Below, piece by piece: positions 42,773-50,969 of a DNA stretch of 64,000 nt. The stretch lies in NCBI GenBank assembly GCA_963737625.1, contig CAVTTK010000001.1, forward strand, positions 1-64,000, written 5' to 3'. The notes under the pieces are model-generated. The model ran no database searches. It had not been told where the DNA came from and saw nothing but the letters and a program-made list of their open reading frames with translations. Within the stretch, counting starts at the first letter, position 1. Every line of letters starts with the position of its first letter. Position numbers and translations under genes: made by a program. The stretch comes from Bog-756 sp963737625. GTDB lineage: Bacteria > Actinomycetota > Acidimicrobiia > Acidimicrobiales > RAAP-2.

Positions 42773-44269
42773 GTGGATATAGCCCTGCTCACCGAAGCCA
42801 CCTACCCGCACAAGGCGGGTGGGGTGAGCGTCTGGTGCGATCAGCTGATCCGGGGTCTGGACGTGCACCGCTTCACGGTCCATGCCATCACCCCCGGCGA
42901 CCACAACGAGGTCATCTGGGACATTCCCGAGAACGTGGTCGGCCTCCATGCCATTCCGCTGTGGGGAGCCGGCCCCGAGAACAGACACCCGTTGCACCAC
43001 TCGTCCGAGCTGCGATCTGCCTTCCATCAGCTGGCGCAATCCATGGCCCGGTCCGACGGCGAGGCCCAATTCTTCGATGCCCTCCATGAGCTCTATCTGC
43101 TGGCGCGGGAGGTGCCCATGGCCGGGGCGCTACGCACCCGGGAATCGCTCGAGGTGCTGCTGGACGCCATGCGGAACTCCACTCCCGACGACCGGGAGTT
43201 CGTCACTGACGTGGGTCCGGTGACCGTGCACGACGCCAGCCAGGTCCTCGCCCATCTCGACCACCTCCTCCGCCCCCTCTACGCCCCGCCCCCCCGGGCC
43301 GACCTGTGCCACGCTTCGGCCAACGGGCTCTCCATCCTGATGGCCCTCAGTGCCCACTGGACGGAGGAGACCCCGCTGGTGCTCAGCGAGCACGGGATCT
43401 ATCTGCGTGAGCGCTACTTCTCCTACGCGCCGGACAAGTTCTCGTTCGCCGTGCGCTCGCTCATGCTCCGCTTCTACCGGCATCTGGCCTGGGCCGGCTA
43501 CCAGATCGCCGGGTCGATCGCTCCCGTGTGCGACTACAACCGTCGGTGGCAGGAGGCCAACGGAGCCGCTCCGGAACGCATCCGGACCATCTACAACGGG
43601 GTCGACACCGACCACTTCACCGTCAGCCCCACCGAACCCGATGTCCCCACCCTGGTGTGGATGGGCCGCATCGGCCCACTGAAGGACGTGGAGACGCTGC
43701 TCGAGGCCTTCGCCCGGGTCCACGAAGCCCTACCGGACGCCCGGCTGCGCATGTACGGAGGTGTCTCCGAGGAGAACGTGGCCTACTTCGACCGCTGCGT
43801 CGCCCTGCGCGATCGACTCGGGCTCGAGGAGTCGGCCACCTTCGAGGGGCAGACGAGCTCGGTGGTCGAGGCGTACCACACCGGTCACGTGGTCCTTCTG
43901 ACCAGTATCTCGGAGGGCTTCCCGTACAGCCTCATCGAGGCCATGGCGTCGGGCATGGCCACCGTGGCCACCGACGTGGGCGGGGTGGCCGAAGCCACCG
44001 GGGACGCCGGCCTGATCGTGCCGCCGCAGAATCCAGAGCGCACGGCGGAGGCCTGCCTCCGCCTGCTCACCGACCCGGAGTTCCGTCAGTCGATGGCCCG
44101 GGCGGCGCGGGCTCGCGTCGTGGCCAAATTCACCCTGGCGCAGAACCTGGCCGACTACGGCGACGTCTACCGCGCCGTAGTCGATGCGAGCGCCGGCGCC
44201 CGGGTCCAGGACGAGTTGGAGGAACTGTCCGTCGAGCGCGGTGACCAGATGCTGTCGGCGGCGTCGTGA
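42773..44269 (+). CDS. PelF-like GT4 glycosyltransferase
   Basis: A 498-residue cytoplasmic GT-B glycosyltransferase close in length to PelF (about 506), which polymerises GalNAc-rich Pel polysaccharide from UDP-sugar. The N-terminus DIALLTEATYPHKAGGVSVW with CDQLIRGL matches the PelF/DUF3492 opening. LVLSEHGIYLRERYFSY is a family hallmark. The C-lobe has LVWMGRIGPLKDVETLLEAF and the donor motif SISEGFPYSLIEAMASG (E-x7-E). The start is a GTG with GAGGTGG about ten bases before it. Its stop overlaps the next gene by GTGA, placing it first in a run of coupled genes to glmS. Acceptor and exact donor are inferred. Confidence 0.8.
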   Translation: MDIALLTEATYPHKAGGVSVWCDQLIRGLDVHRFTVHAITPGDHNEVIWDIPENVVGLHAIPLWGAGPENRHPLHHSSELRSAFHQLAQSMARSDGEAQFFDALHELYLLAREVPMAGALRTRESLEVLLDAMRNSTPDDREFVTDVGPVTVHDASQVLAHLDHLLRPLYAPPPRADLCHASANGLSILMALSAHWTEETPLVLSEHGIYLRERYFSYAPDKFSFAVRSLMLRFYRHLAWAGYQIAGSIAPVCDYNRRWQEANGAAPERIRTIYNGVDTDHFTVSPTEPDVPTLVWMGRIGPLKDVETLLEAFARVHEALPDARLRMYGGVSEENVAYFDRCVALRDRLGLEESATFEGQTSSVVEAYHTGHVVLLTSISEGFPYSLIEAMASGMATVATDVGGVAEATGDAGLIVPPQNPERTAEACLRLLTDPEFRQSMARAARARVVAKFTLAQNLADYGDVYRAVVDASAGARVQDELEELSVERGDQMLSAAS

Positions 44270-45720
44270 CGAGGGGATCAGAGGAGCGCCCGTGGGCACC
44301 GGTGACGGTGGCGCCGACCGGAGGACTCTCCGGTGTGGAACGACTCAATCGGATCACCTCGTGGGTGTCCGACGACCCCCAGCTGTCCGAGGCGTGCGGG
44401 GCCGCCGTGGACCCGGTGGAGATCGCCGCACGTCTCGAGTCGCACGGCGTGAGCAGCCAGGTGGCGGTGGATACCTTCGGCTACTCCGATGTGTTCACTA
44501 CGGCAGCAGCCATCTACCAGGTGCTGCCGTTCCACGAGGTCGTGCCGTCGGTCCCCTCGGTACCGCCGAGAGGTGGGCCGGTGGACCTGCTGCGGGGCGC
44601 GCTCTATGCCCTGCCCGCCCTCTTCCTGCCCGTGGTGGTCAGCGGCTACAACCTGCGCCTCAGCTGGTGGGTGCTTCCGCTCGGCCTGACCGTGGCGTGG
44701 GGGACCAGTCAGGCTGCCGCGACCTGTGCCTGGACGCTGTTGGGCCGGAAGGACGGGCGGAGCGACGCCCTCGTGGCGCTGGGCTCGCTGGTGGTAACCG
44801 TTCTGGCCTGCCTGGCCGCCGCCGTCGTGGCGTGCTGGACCCTGGGGGGGAACGAGTGGAGCGCGGTCACGGTGGTGGGCATCGGGGCGTATGTGGCGGC
44901 CAGCGGGATCATGGTGTTCCAGCGGTCCGAGCTCCTCTTGGCGCTGTGCATGGTGCCGGCCGCCATCGGCTCGCTCCTGTCGCTGGGGCACCTGCCGATG
45001 GCCTCTGCCCGCCCGGCGGCGGCCTGGTGCGTGGTGGCCACGGTGGTCCTGGCCGCAGTCGTGGCCAACCGGTTCGTCCTCACCGACCGCTGGCGCCGAC
45101 CCGGCCTCACCCGGGCCGACTGGATGCAGGCCACCAAGTTCCTCGTCTACGGCACCAGCTGCGGCCTGCTGCTGGCCGCGCTCATCGGATTTGCCAGTGG
45201 GGTGAATGGGAGCGCCCGCGCGCTGTCCATCGCCGTGTGGCCCCTGCTGTTGACCCTGGGGCTGATGGAGTGGCAGTTGCGCACCTTCCGGAGTCGGGCC
45301 ACCGCCGCACTCAGCACCAGTTTCGACCTCGACGACTTCGGCCGCCGTGTCGGCCGGGCCTTCCGTCGCTCGATCGGGCTCTACGTGAGTGCGTTGGCCC
45401 TGCTTTCCGTCGGTTGTCTCATCGTCGGCCATCGGCATCACCTCCCCGAGGTGCCTCTGTTGTTGGCCTCGGTCGGCACCATGGGCGTGGCGTTCTTCAT
45501 GGCCCTCCTCCTGGCGTGCGCGGGGCGGATCAACCTGGTCCTGGGGTGCTGGGCGGCCACCTTCTCGGTCCTGGCCGCCACCCTCATCGCCGAGCAGCAG
45601 CTCCGGGGCCACATCGCCCCCATGGACGGCCTGCTCTCGCTGCTGGTGGCCACCGGCACGGCCATCGTCCTATTCCTCGTCCTGGCCCGGTCGGTACTGG
45701 CCTCGCCGCTGAGCTACTGA
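44266..45720 (+). CDS. Polytopic membrane protein, possible PelG-like exporter partner
   Basis: A 484-residue protein. An N-terminal cytoplasmic domain of ~110 residues (EIAARLESHGVSSQVAVDTF) precedes about eleven hydrophobic helices, from LYALPALFLPVVVSGYNLRL to LLVATGTAIVLFLVLARSVL. I do not recognise a named family by motif. In Pel loci the PelF gene is followed by PelG, a 12-helix protein of ~456 residues that helps polymerise and export the chain. Size, topology and coupling (GTGA with the glycosyltransferase, TGATG with the epimerase) fit an analogous role. A repeat unit flippase of the MOP superfamily is the alternative. Confidence 0.55.
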   Translation: MTRGSEERPWAPVTVAPTGGLSGVERLNRITSWVSDDPQLSEACGAAVDPVEIAARLESHGVSSQVAVDTFGYSDVFTTAAAIYQVLPFHEVVPSVPSVPPRGGPVDLLRGALYALPALFLPVVVSGYNLRLSWWVLPLGLTVAWGTSQAAATCAWTLLGRKDGRSDALVALGSLVVTVLACLAAAVVACWTLGGNEWSAVTVVGIGAYVAASGIMVFQRSELLLALCMVPAAIGSLLSLGHLPMASARPAAAWCVVATVVLAAVVANRFVLTDRWRRPGLTRADWMQATKFLVYGTSCGLLLAALIGFASGVNGSARALSIAVWPLLLTLGLMEWQLRTFRSRATAALSTSFDLDDFGRRVGRAFRRSIGLYVSALALLSVGCLIVGHRHHLPEVPLLLASVGTMGVAFFMALLLACAGRINLVLGCWAATFSVLAATLIAEQQLRGHIAPMDGLLSLLVATGTAIVLFLVLARSVLASPLSY

Positions 45721-46646
45721 TGGCCCGGTACCTCCTTCTCGGCGCCAACGGATTCCTGGGCCACCAGGTCCGCTCGGCCATCCACCGCTCCGACCGGGGC
45801 GCGTACGTGGTGGCCGTGAGTGGGCACTCGTGGAGTCGCCCCCCCGAGTCGCCCGCTTGTCACTGGCACCAGGTCGACCTGGTGCGAGCCTCGGTGGACG
45901 ACGTGACCCGCCTGCTGGACTACGGCAAACCCGACGTGGTCATCAACTGCGTCGGATGCACGGTGGGATCGGCGGAGCAACTCGAGGCGGTCAATGTCTC
46001 GGTGGTCAGAACGCTGTTGGAAGCGCTGATCCGGACCGATCCGGTCCGGTTGGTCCACCTGGGCTCGGCGGCGGAGTACGGCTGTCAACCCCGGGGTGTG
46101 GCGTTCGCCGAATCGGCCACGGCCCGTCCCGTCGGTGACTATGGCCGGACCAAGCTCGTGGCCACCGACCTGGTCGTGGACCGGGTGGACCAGGGGGAGG
46201 TCCGAGCGACCGTGCTCCGGGTCTTCGATCCGGTGGGTCCCGGTGCGCCGGACCACTCGCTGGCCGGTACGGCCTTGCGGGAGATACGCCATGCCCTCGA
46301 GGCCCGGGCCAGCTTCGTGACCCTGGGCCAGCTGAGCTCGTGCCGGGACTTCCTGGCTGGCGCCGATGTCGCCGCCGCGGTCCTGCGGGCCGCCCATGGG
46401 AGCGAGCTGCCCCCCCTGCTCAATGTCGGTCGGGGAGTGGCCACCTCCAGCCGCTCGATGGTCGAGCTCCTGGCCTCTGCCGCAGGGTTCGAGGGGGACA
46501 TCTTCGAGTCGTCCGGAGGGGCCGGCCATGCCTCTCCATCGGTATGGCAACAGGCCGACCTGACACTGCTCCGCCGTCATCTCCATTGGGTCCCATCCAC
46601 GTCAATCGCCGAGGCCGTCCGCGACCTCTGGCAGTCAGGAAGTTAA
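45720..46646 (+). CDS. NAD-dependent sugar epimerase/dehydratase
   Basis: A 308-residue extended SDR. YLLLGANGFLGHQV is the GxxGxxG NAD-binding loop, HLGSAAEYG carries the catalytic serine, and GDYGRTKLVATDL the YxxxK pair. SSCRDFLAGADVAAAVL is the usual C-terminal region before the sugar-binding part. The overall form suits a UDP-hexose 4-epimerase or a related 4,6-dehydratase/reductase. In this locus a Glc/GlcNAc to Gal/GalNAc 4-epimerase, the job of Uge3 in Aspergillus, would be the economical role, but specificity cannot be read from sequence. The ATG shares its A with the previous TGA. Confidence 0.7.
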   Translation: MARYLLLGANGFLGHQVRSAIHRSDRGAYVVAVSGHSWSRPPESPACHWHQVDLVRASVDDVTRLLDYGKPDVVINCVGCTVGSAEQLEAVNVSVVRTLLEALIRTDPVRLVHLGSAAEYGCQPRGVAFAESATARPVGDYGRTKLVATDLVVDRVDQGEVRATVLRVFDPVGPGAPDHSLAGTALREIRHALEARASFVTLGQLSSCRDFLAGADVAAAVLRAAHGSELPPLLNVGRGVATSSRSMVELLASAAGFEGDIFESSGGAGHASPSVWQQADLTLLRRHLHWVPSTSIAEAVRDLWQSGS

Positions 46647-46650
46647 AGCC

Positions 46651-48495
46651 ATGTGCGGCATCATTGGTGTCACCGGCGTCGACGACGCCCTTCCCCTGCT
46701 GCTCGAGGGCCTGAGCCGTCTGGAGTACCGAGGATACGACTCGGCTGGGGTGGCCCTCATCCATGGCGACGCCCTGTGGCGGAACCGGGCGGCCGACGGC
46801 ACCCACTCGGTGGGTGACCTCCGACCGTTCGGGGAGGGCGCGCCAGAGCCGTGCGGCAGTGGGATCGGTCACACGCGATGGGCCACCCACGGGAAGCCGA
46901 CCACGGAGAACGCCCACCCGCACCTGGACTGCACCGGTCGCCTGGCCCTCGTGCACAACGGGATCATCGAGAACTACGACGAGATGGCCAGCGAGCTGGA
47001 AGCCGAAGGCCACGTGCTGGCGTCGGAGACTGACTCGGAGGTGCTGGCCCACCTGGTCGAGAAGCAGATGGCCACCGGGTCGACGCTGACGAACAGCCTG
47101 CGGTGGGCCCTGCGCCTGGTCCGCGGGACCTTCGCCGTGGCCGCGGTCCACGCCGACGAGCCCGACCTGGTGGTGGCGGCCCGTCGGGTGTCACCCCTGA
47201 TCATCGGCGTCGGTGACGGGGCGACCTATCTGGCCTCGGACATTCCCGCCCTCATCGGACTCACCCGGGACCTGTTCACCCTGGAGGACGACCAAGTGGT
47301 AGAGCTCCGACCCGCCGGGGTGACGGTGACCGGCCTGGACGGCACGTGTGCCCGGCCCAAGGCCCTGACCATCGACTGGGACGTGGAGGCCTCCCGTCAG
47401 GGGGGTTACGACGACTTCATGACCAAGGAGATCCACGAGCAGCCCGACGCTGTGGCCGACACCCTGTCCGGGCACCGGCAACCCGACGGGACCTTGGTCC
47501 TGGACTCGGCGGCGGCCCTCAGTTCCCAGGATCTCCGTGACATCGAGCGGGTCTGCATCGTCGCCTGCGGGAGCAGCTACCACGCGGCCATGGTGGCCAA
47601 GTACGCCATCGAGAAGTGGGCCCGGGTCCCTACCGAAGTGGACATCGCCAGCGAGTTCCGGTACCGAGACCCCGTCCTCGACCATCGCACCCTCACCATC
47701 GGTGTCAGCCAGTCCGGCGAGACGGTCGACACCCTGCAGGGACTTCGGACCGCCCGGGAAGCCGGCTCCAAGGTACTGGTCATCTCCAACGTGGTGGACT
47801 CGTCGATGACTCGGGAGGCCGACGGTGTGCTGTACACCCACGCCGGCCCGGAGATCGGCGTGGCCGCAACCAAGACCCACCTCACCCAGATCGTGGCCCT
47901 GGAGCTCCTGGCCCTGGTGCTGGCCCAGGCGCGTCAGACCATGACGGTGTCGGCCAGTGACGAGATCATGCAGCAGATGCTGGGCCTGCCCGACATCCTG
48001 GACAAGGTGCTCGAGCGCACCAAGGACGTGGCCGAGGTAGCCCAGGAGCTCACCGAGGCGAGAGACTTCTTCTACCTCGGGCGCCACGTCGGCCATGCGG
48101 TGGCCATGGAGGGGGCGCTCAAACTGAAGGAGATCTCCTATCTGCGGGCCGAGGGTTATCCGGCCGGCGAGCTGAAGCACGGCCCCATCGCCCTGATCGA
48201 GCCGGGCAGCGTGGTGGTGGGCGTAGCCACCCGCAACTGCCTGTGGGAGAAGGTGTGCTCCAACATCCAAGAGGTCAAGAGCCGCGGCGCCACCGTCGTC
48301 CTGGTGGGCAACGACGGCGACCACCAGACGGCGGACCTGGCCGACCACATGCTGTGGGTTCCCTCGGTCGAACCCATGCTGTCCCCGGTCATCGATGCGC
48401 TGCCGCTGCAGTTCCTGGCCTACTGGCTGGCCCAGGCCCACGGACTGGACGTGGATCGACCCAGGAACCTGGCCAAGACGGTGACGGTGGAGTAG
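46651..48495 (+). CDS. glmS: Glutamine-fructose-6-phosphate aminotransferase
   Basis: A 614-residue cytoplasmic enzyme making glucosamine 6-phosphate from fructose 6-phosphate and glutamine, the entry to UDP-GlcNAc and UDP-GalNAc. The N-terminal Ntn glutaminase domain starts MCGIIGVTGVDDALPLLLEG with catalytic Cys2; GHTRWATHGKPT, HNGIIENY and TDSEVLAHL bind glutamine. Two SIS sugar-isomerase domains follow (VACGSSYHAAMVAKYAIEKW, VSQSGETVDTL, YLGRHVGHAVAMEGALKLKE), and the end NLAKTVTVE is universal. AGGAAG precedes the ATG by nine bases, and the gap to the epimerase is only 4 bases. In many genomes glmS stands elsewhere; here it belongs to the polysaccharide operon. Confidence 0.95.
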   Translation: MCGIIGVTGVDDALPLLLEGLSRLEYRGYDSAGVALIHGDALWRNRAADGTHSVGDLRPFGEGAPEPCGSGIGHTRWATHGKPTTENAHPHLDCTGRLALVHNGIIENYDEMASELEAEGHVLASETDSEVLAHLVEKQMATGSTLTNSLRWALRLVRGTFAVAAVHADEPDLVVAARRVSPLIIGVGDGATYLASDIPALIGLTRDLFTLEDDQVVELRPAGVTVTGLDGTCARPKALTIDWDVEASRQGGYDDFMTKEIHEQPDAVADTLSGHRQPDGTLVLDSAAALSSQDLRDIERVCIVACGSSYHAAMVAKYAIEKWARVPTEVDIASEFRYRDPVLDHRTLTIGVSQSGETVDTLQGLRTAREAGSKVLVISNVVDSSMTREADGVLYTHAGPEIGVAATKTHLTQIVALELLALVLAQARQTMTVSASDEIMQQMLGLPDILDKVLERTKDVAEVAQELTEARDFFYLGRHVGHAVAMEGALKLKEISYLRAEGYPAGELKHGPIALIEPGSVVVGVATRNCLWEKVCSNIQEVKSRGATVVLVGNDGDHQTADLADHMLWVPSVEPMLSPVIDALPLQFLAYWLAQAHGLDVDRPRNLAKTVTVE

Positions 48496-48515
48496 CGGAC
48501 GGGCCGGGTGCCCGC

Positions 48516-49723
48516 TCAGCGGCAGGGGAGGCGTCCGCCGCTCAGGGCGACGGTCATCTTCAGGGCATCCTCGTCGGCGGCGTTGGCCGCCGAACAGAAC
48601 TGACTGGGTGACGTGGAGTACTCGACCTCGAGCACGGCCTTGCCGGCCGAGGCGAAGGGGTCGAACGAACTGCAGGTGTCGTACTCATGGCACTGCTCGT
48701 CGAGGGCGAAGTCGGCGACGGGCTGCAGGGCGGCGGCGAAACTCGGGTCGTCCCCGTTCTTCAGTGCCCAGGCCAGTCCCAGGCCATGGGCGTAGGCCGC
48801 CAGGGTGGTGTCGTACTGCACGTTCTGGGCTTGCGACATGGGGAAGCCGGTGCTCTCGGTGTAGCTGTCGTCGATGTCGGGCTCGACGGCGTCGAATCCC
48901 TTCGAGGCGCACATGGCGATCCGGGCCTCGATGATCCGCACGACGGCGGTGTCGCCGATGTTCAGGTACCGCTCCGACGAGTAGCCCGACACCACGCTGC
49001 CCAGGTCGGCGGGGGGAATTGGGCATAGTCCGGGCGGTAGTTCTCCGCCGCCCCGACCTCGATGTAGCAGATCACATGATCACCCCGGGCATGGAGGGCA
49101 CTGACGGTGGCGGCCGGGTTGTCGAAGCCGTCGATGTCGTAGACCGTGGGGTCGGGCGCTGGGGTCCCGACGTAGGTCGAGACGCCGGTGCCCATGTCGG
49201 CGGCACTGGACAGGTCGAGTGGGTGATCCAGTTCCCACTGCCAGGAGAGCGCGGCGGGTGGCCGCCACCACGTCTGGCCGGCGCCCATCCCTCCGCCACC
49301 GCCCGGGGTGCCGGAGGTGGTCGTGGCCGCGGCGGGTCGGGAGGTGGTCGTGGTGGTGGCCACGGGTCGGGAGGTGGTGGTGGCGACGGCGGTGGTGGTG
49401 GGCCGGGAGGTGGTGATGGAGGAGGCGGCCCCGGTGGAGCCCCCGGAACCACCTCTCCCGCCCGAACGTCTCGAGGAGCCCGGTGAGGAGGTGCCGCTCC
49501 GGCATCCGGTCGGGCGGGTGCACGCCGCCGCTCGGCCCACCGACGCGGCCGTTCCCGATACTGCCACTGGACTCTGGGCGGCCAGGGTGGCCCCGGGCGA
49601 ACGACCTCGGGATCCGGGCGGAGGATGACCCACCGCGGTGTCCGCAGTGGTGGTGGATACGGTCAGCACGGCCACGAGCACCACGGCGCTCACCACCACC
49701 GCCATCAGCCTGTGTCTGCCCAC
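48516..49723 (-). CDS. Secreted GH114 endo-alpha-1,4-polygalactosaminidase (Ega3-like), frameshifted
   Basis: An exported glycoside hydrolase of ~402 residues after repair. A signal segment (LMAVVVSAVVLVAVLTVSTT) is followed by a Ser/Thr/Gly/Pro-rich linker of ~110 residues, then the GH114 barrel: YDIDGFDNPAATVSALHARG, HVICYIEVGAAENYRPDY, GFDAVEPDIDDSYTESTGFP, WALKNGD, EQCHEYDTC and GKAVLEVEYS. The Asp of DIDGFD and Glu of VEPDIDD are the expected catalytic carboxylates. The frame breaks at a run of six G (49011-49016); seven would join YAQFPPADLGS to VVSGYSSER. The GTG start has AAGGGG upstream. GH114 cleaves alpha-1,4-linked galactosamine, the proposed product of this locus. Confidence 0.82.
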
Positions 49724-49937
49724 TGCGCCCCTTCGTCCCTCGATCTGCCCGTCTCAGTGTCGCGCTGAAGCGAGGCCGGCGCACGTGGCGCCCGGAACGG
49801 TGGCTGCGCCGGGGCTATGGCCAGGGTGCCCGGCGGAAGTTCCGGGGTGTCCGCCGGGATGTTCCAGGGTAGTAGCCGTGCCCGCCGCTCCGTAAGCTTG
49901 AAAGCATGGATGAGGTGCGACGGCGACGCTTCCTCTG

Positions 49938-50864
49938 ATGTCGTTTCCGGGGAGTCGCTACGCGCCGGGAGTCATCGTGGCGACACTCGCGGTGGCGACG
50001 GTGTGCCTCTTGCTACCATCGCTCTCCATCGCCATCCCTCCTCCCGCTGCCTCCGGTGCGTCCCGCTTCGTCCAGCGTCTGGCGGTTCCGGCCTACGCCG
50101 ATCCGGTGGGCTCGGCCTCCTCGTGGGAGCAGCTCAGTGGCTCCCCACCCGGGGCGGTGGGGATCATCGTGGCCAACGTGGCCAACGGACCGGGCTCGCG
50201 ACCGGTGGCGGACTGGACGGCGGTGATCCACACGGCACGCGCCTCGGGGAGTCGGGTGCTCGGCTACGTGGACACCGGCTACCTGGGGAGCCCGTCCCTC
50301 ATCCATCCCGACGGGCTGCCCACCCGCTCGGGGGCGTTCGGTGAGCAGGCCTGGCTGGCCCAGATCGAGGCGGACATCGGTTCGTGGTACGAGTTCTACG
50401 GAGCCGACCTCGGGGGCGTCTTCCTCGACGAGGGAACCAGCGCCTGCGGTCCTACGCCCGGGTCGAACCAGTTCGCCGACCAGTACCGGTCCCTCCGTGA
50501 TCGACTGGTCGAGGCCCATCCCGGGGCGCTCACCGCGCTCAACCCCGGGGTGCCGGTGCCCCGTTGCTATGGCGCCGCCGCCGATGTCCTGGTCACCTTC
50601 GAGGGCAGCTACGCCAACTACACCGGTACCTCCGGCAGCCCGGGTCAGGACTATCAGCCGCTGCACTGGACACCCGAGGCCGCTCAGATCTGGCACATCA
50701 TCTACGGGGCCACGACCTCGGGGGAGATGGAGCACACCATGGCCCTCAGCCAACAGCGGGGGGCCGGTCTCGTCTACGTCACCGACGCCGGACTGCCCAA
50801 TCCCTTCGGTGCACTACCACCCGTCGACTACTGGGCCGCCGAGGTGGCGAGGCGCGCGGGCTGA
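49938..50864 (+). CDS. Secreted spherulin-4/GH135-like protein (Sph3-like)
   Basis: A 308-residue exported protein. A hydrophobic N-terminus (VIVATLAVATVCLLLPSLSI) serves as signal peptide or anchor. The following domain matches the spherulation-specific family 4 pattern: LAVPAYADPVGSASSWEQLS, GIIVANVANGPGSRP, VLGYVDTGYLGS, GADLGGVFLDEGTSACG, ALNPGVPVPRCY and DVLVTFEGSY. In Aspergillus the family member Sph3 (GH135) is a hydrolase needed for galactosaminogalactan formation. The acidic residues of FLDEG and TFEGSY are candidates for the active site. It is divergent from the GH114 gene with 214 bases between them. The start has no good ribosome site, so a leaderless message is possible. Confidence 0.75.
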   Translation: MSFPGSRYAPGVIVATLAVATVCLLLPSLSIAIPPPAASGASRFVQRLAVPAYADPVGSASSWEQLSGSPPGAVGIIVANVANGPGSRPVADWTAVIHTARASGSRVLGYVDTGYLGSPSLIHPDGLPTRSGAFGEQAWLAQIEADIGSWYEFYGADLGGVFLDEGTSACGPTPGSNQFADQYRSLRDRLVEAHPGALTALNPGVPVPRCYGAAADVLVTFEGSYANYTGTSGSPGQDYQPLHWTPEAAQIWHIIYGATTSGEMEHTMALSQQRGAGLVYVTDAGLPNPFGALPPVDYWAAEVARRAG

Positions 50865-50969
50865 CCGGTCGCCTGGATCCGTCCGGGAGCTGGATGGGTG
50901 GAGCGGTGGGCTGTCGACACGAACATCCGGCGCGGAGTGGACACCGGAGGACGCCTCATCACGAAGGCG

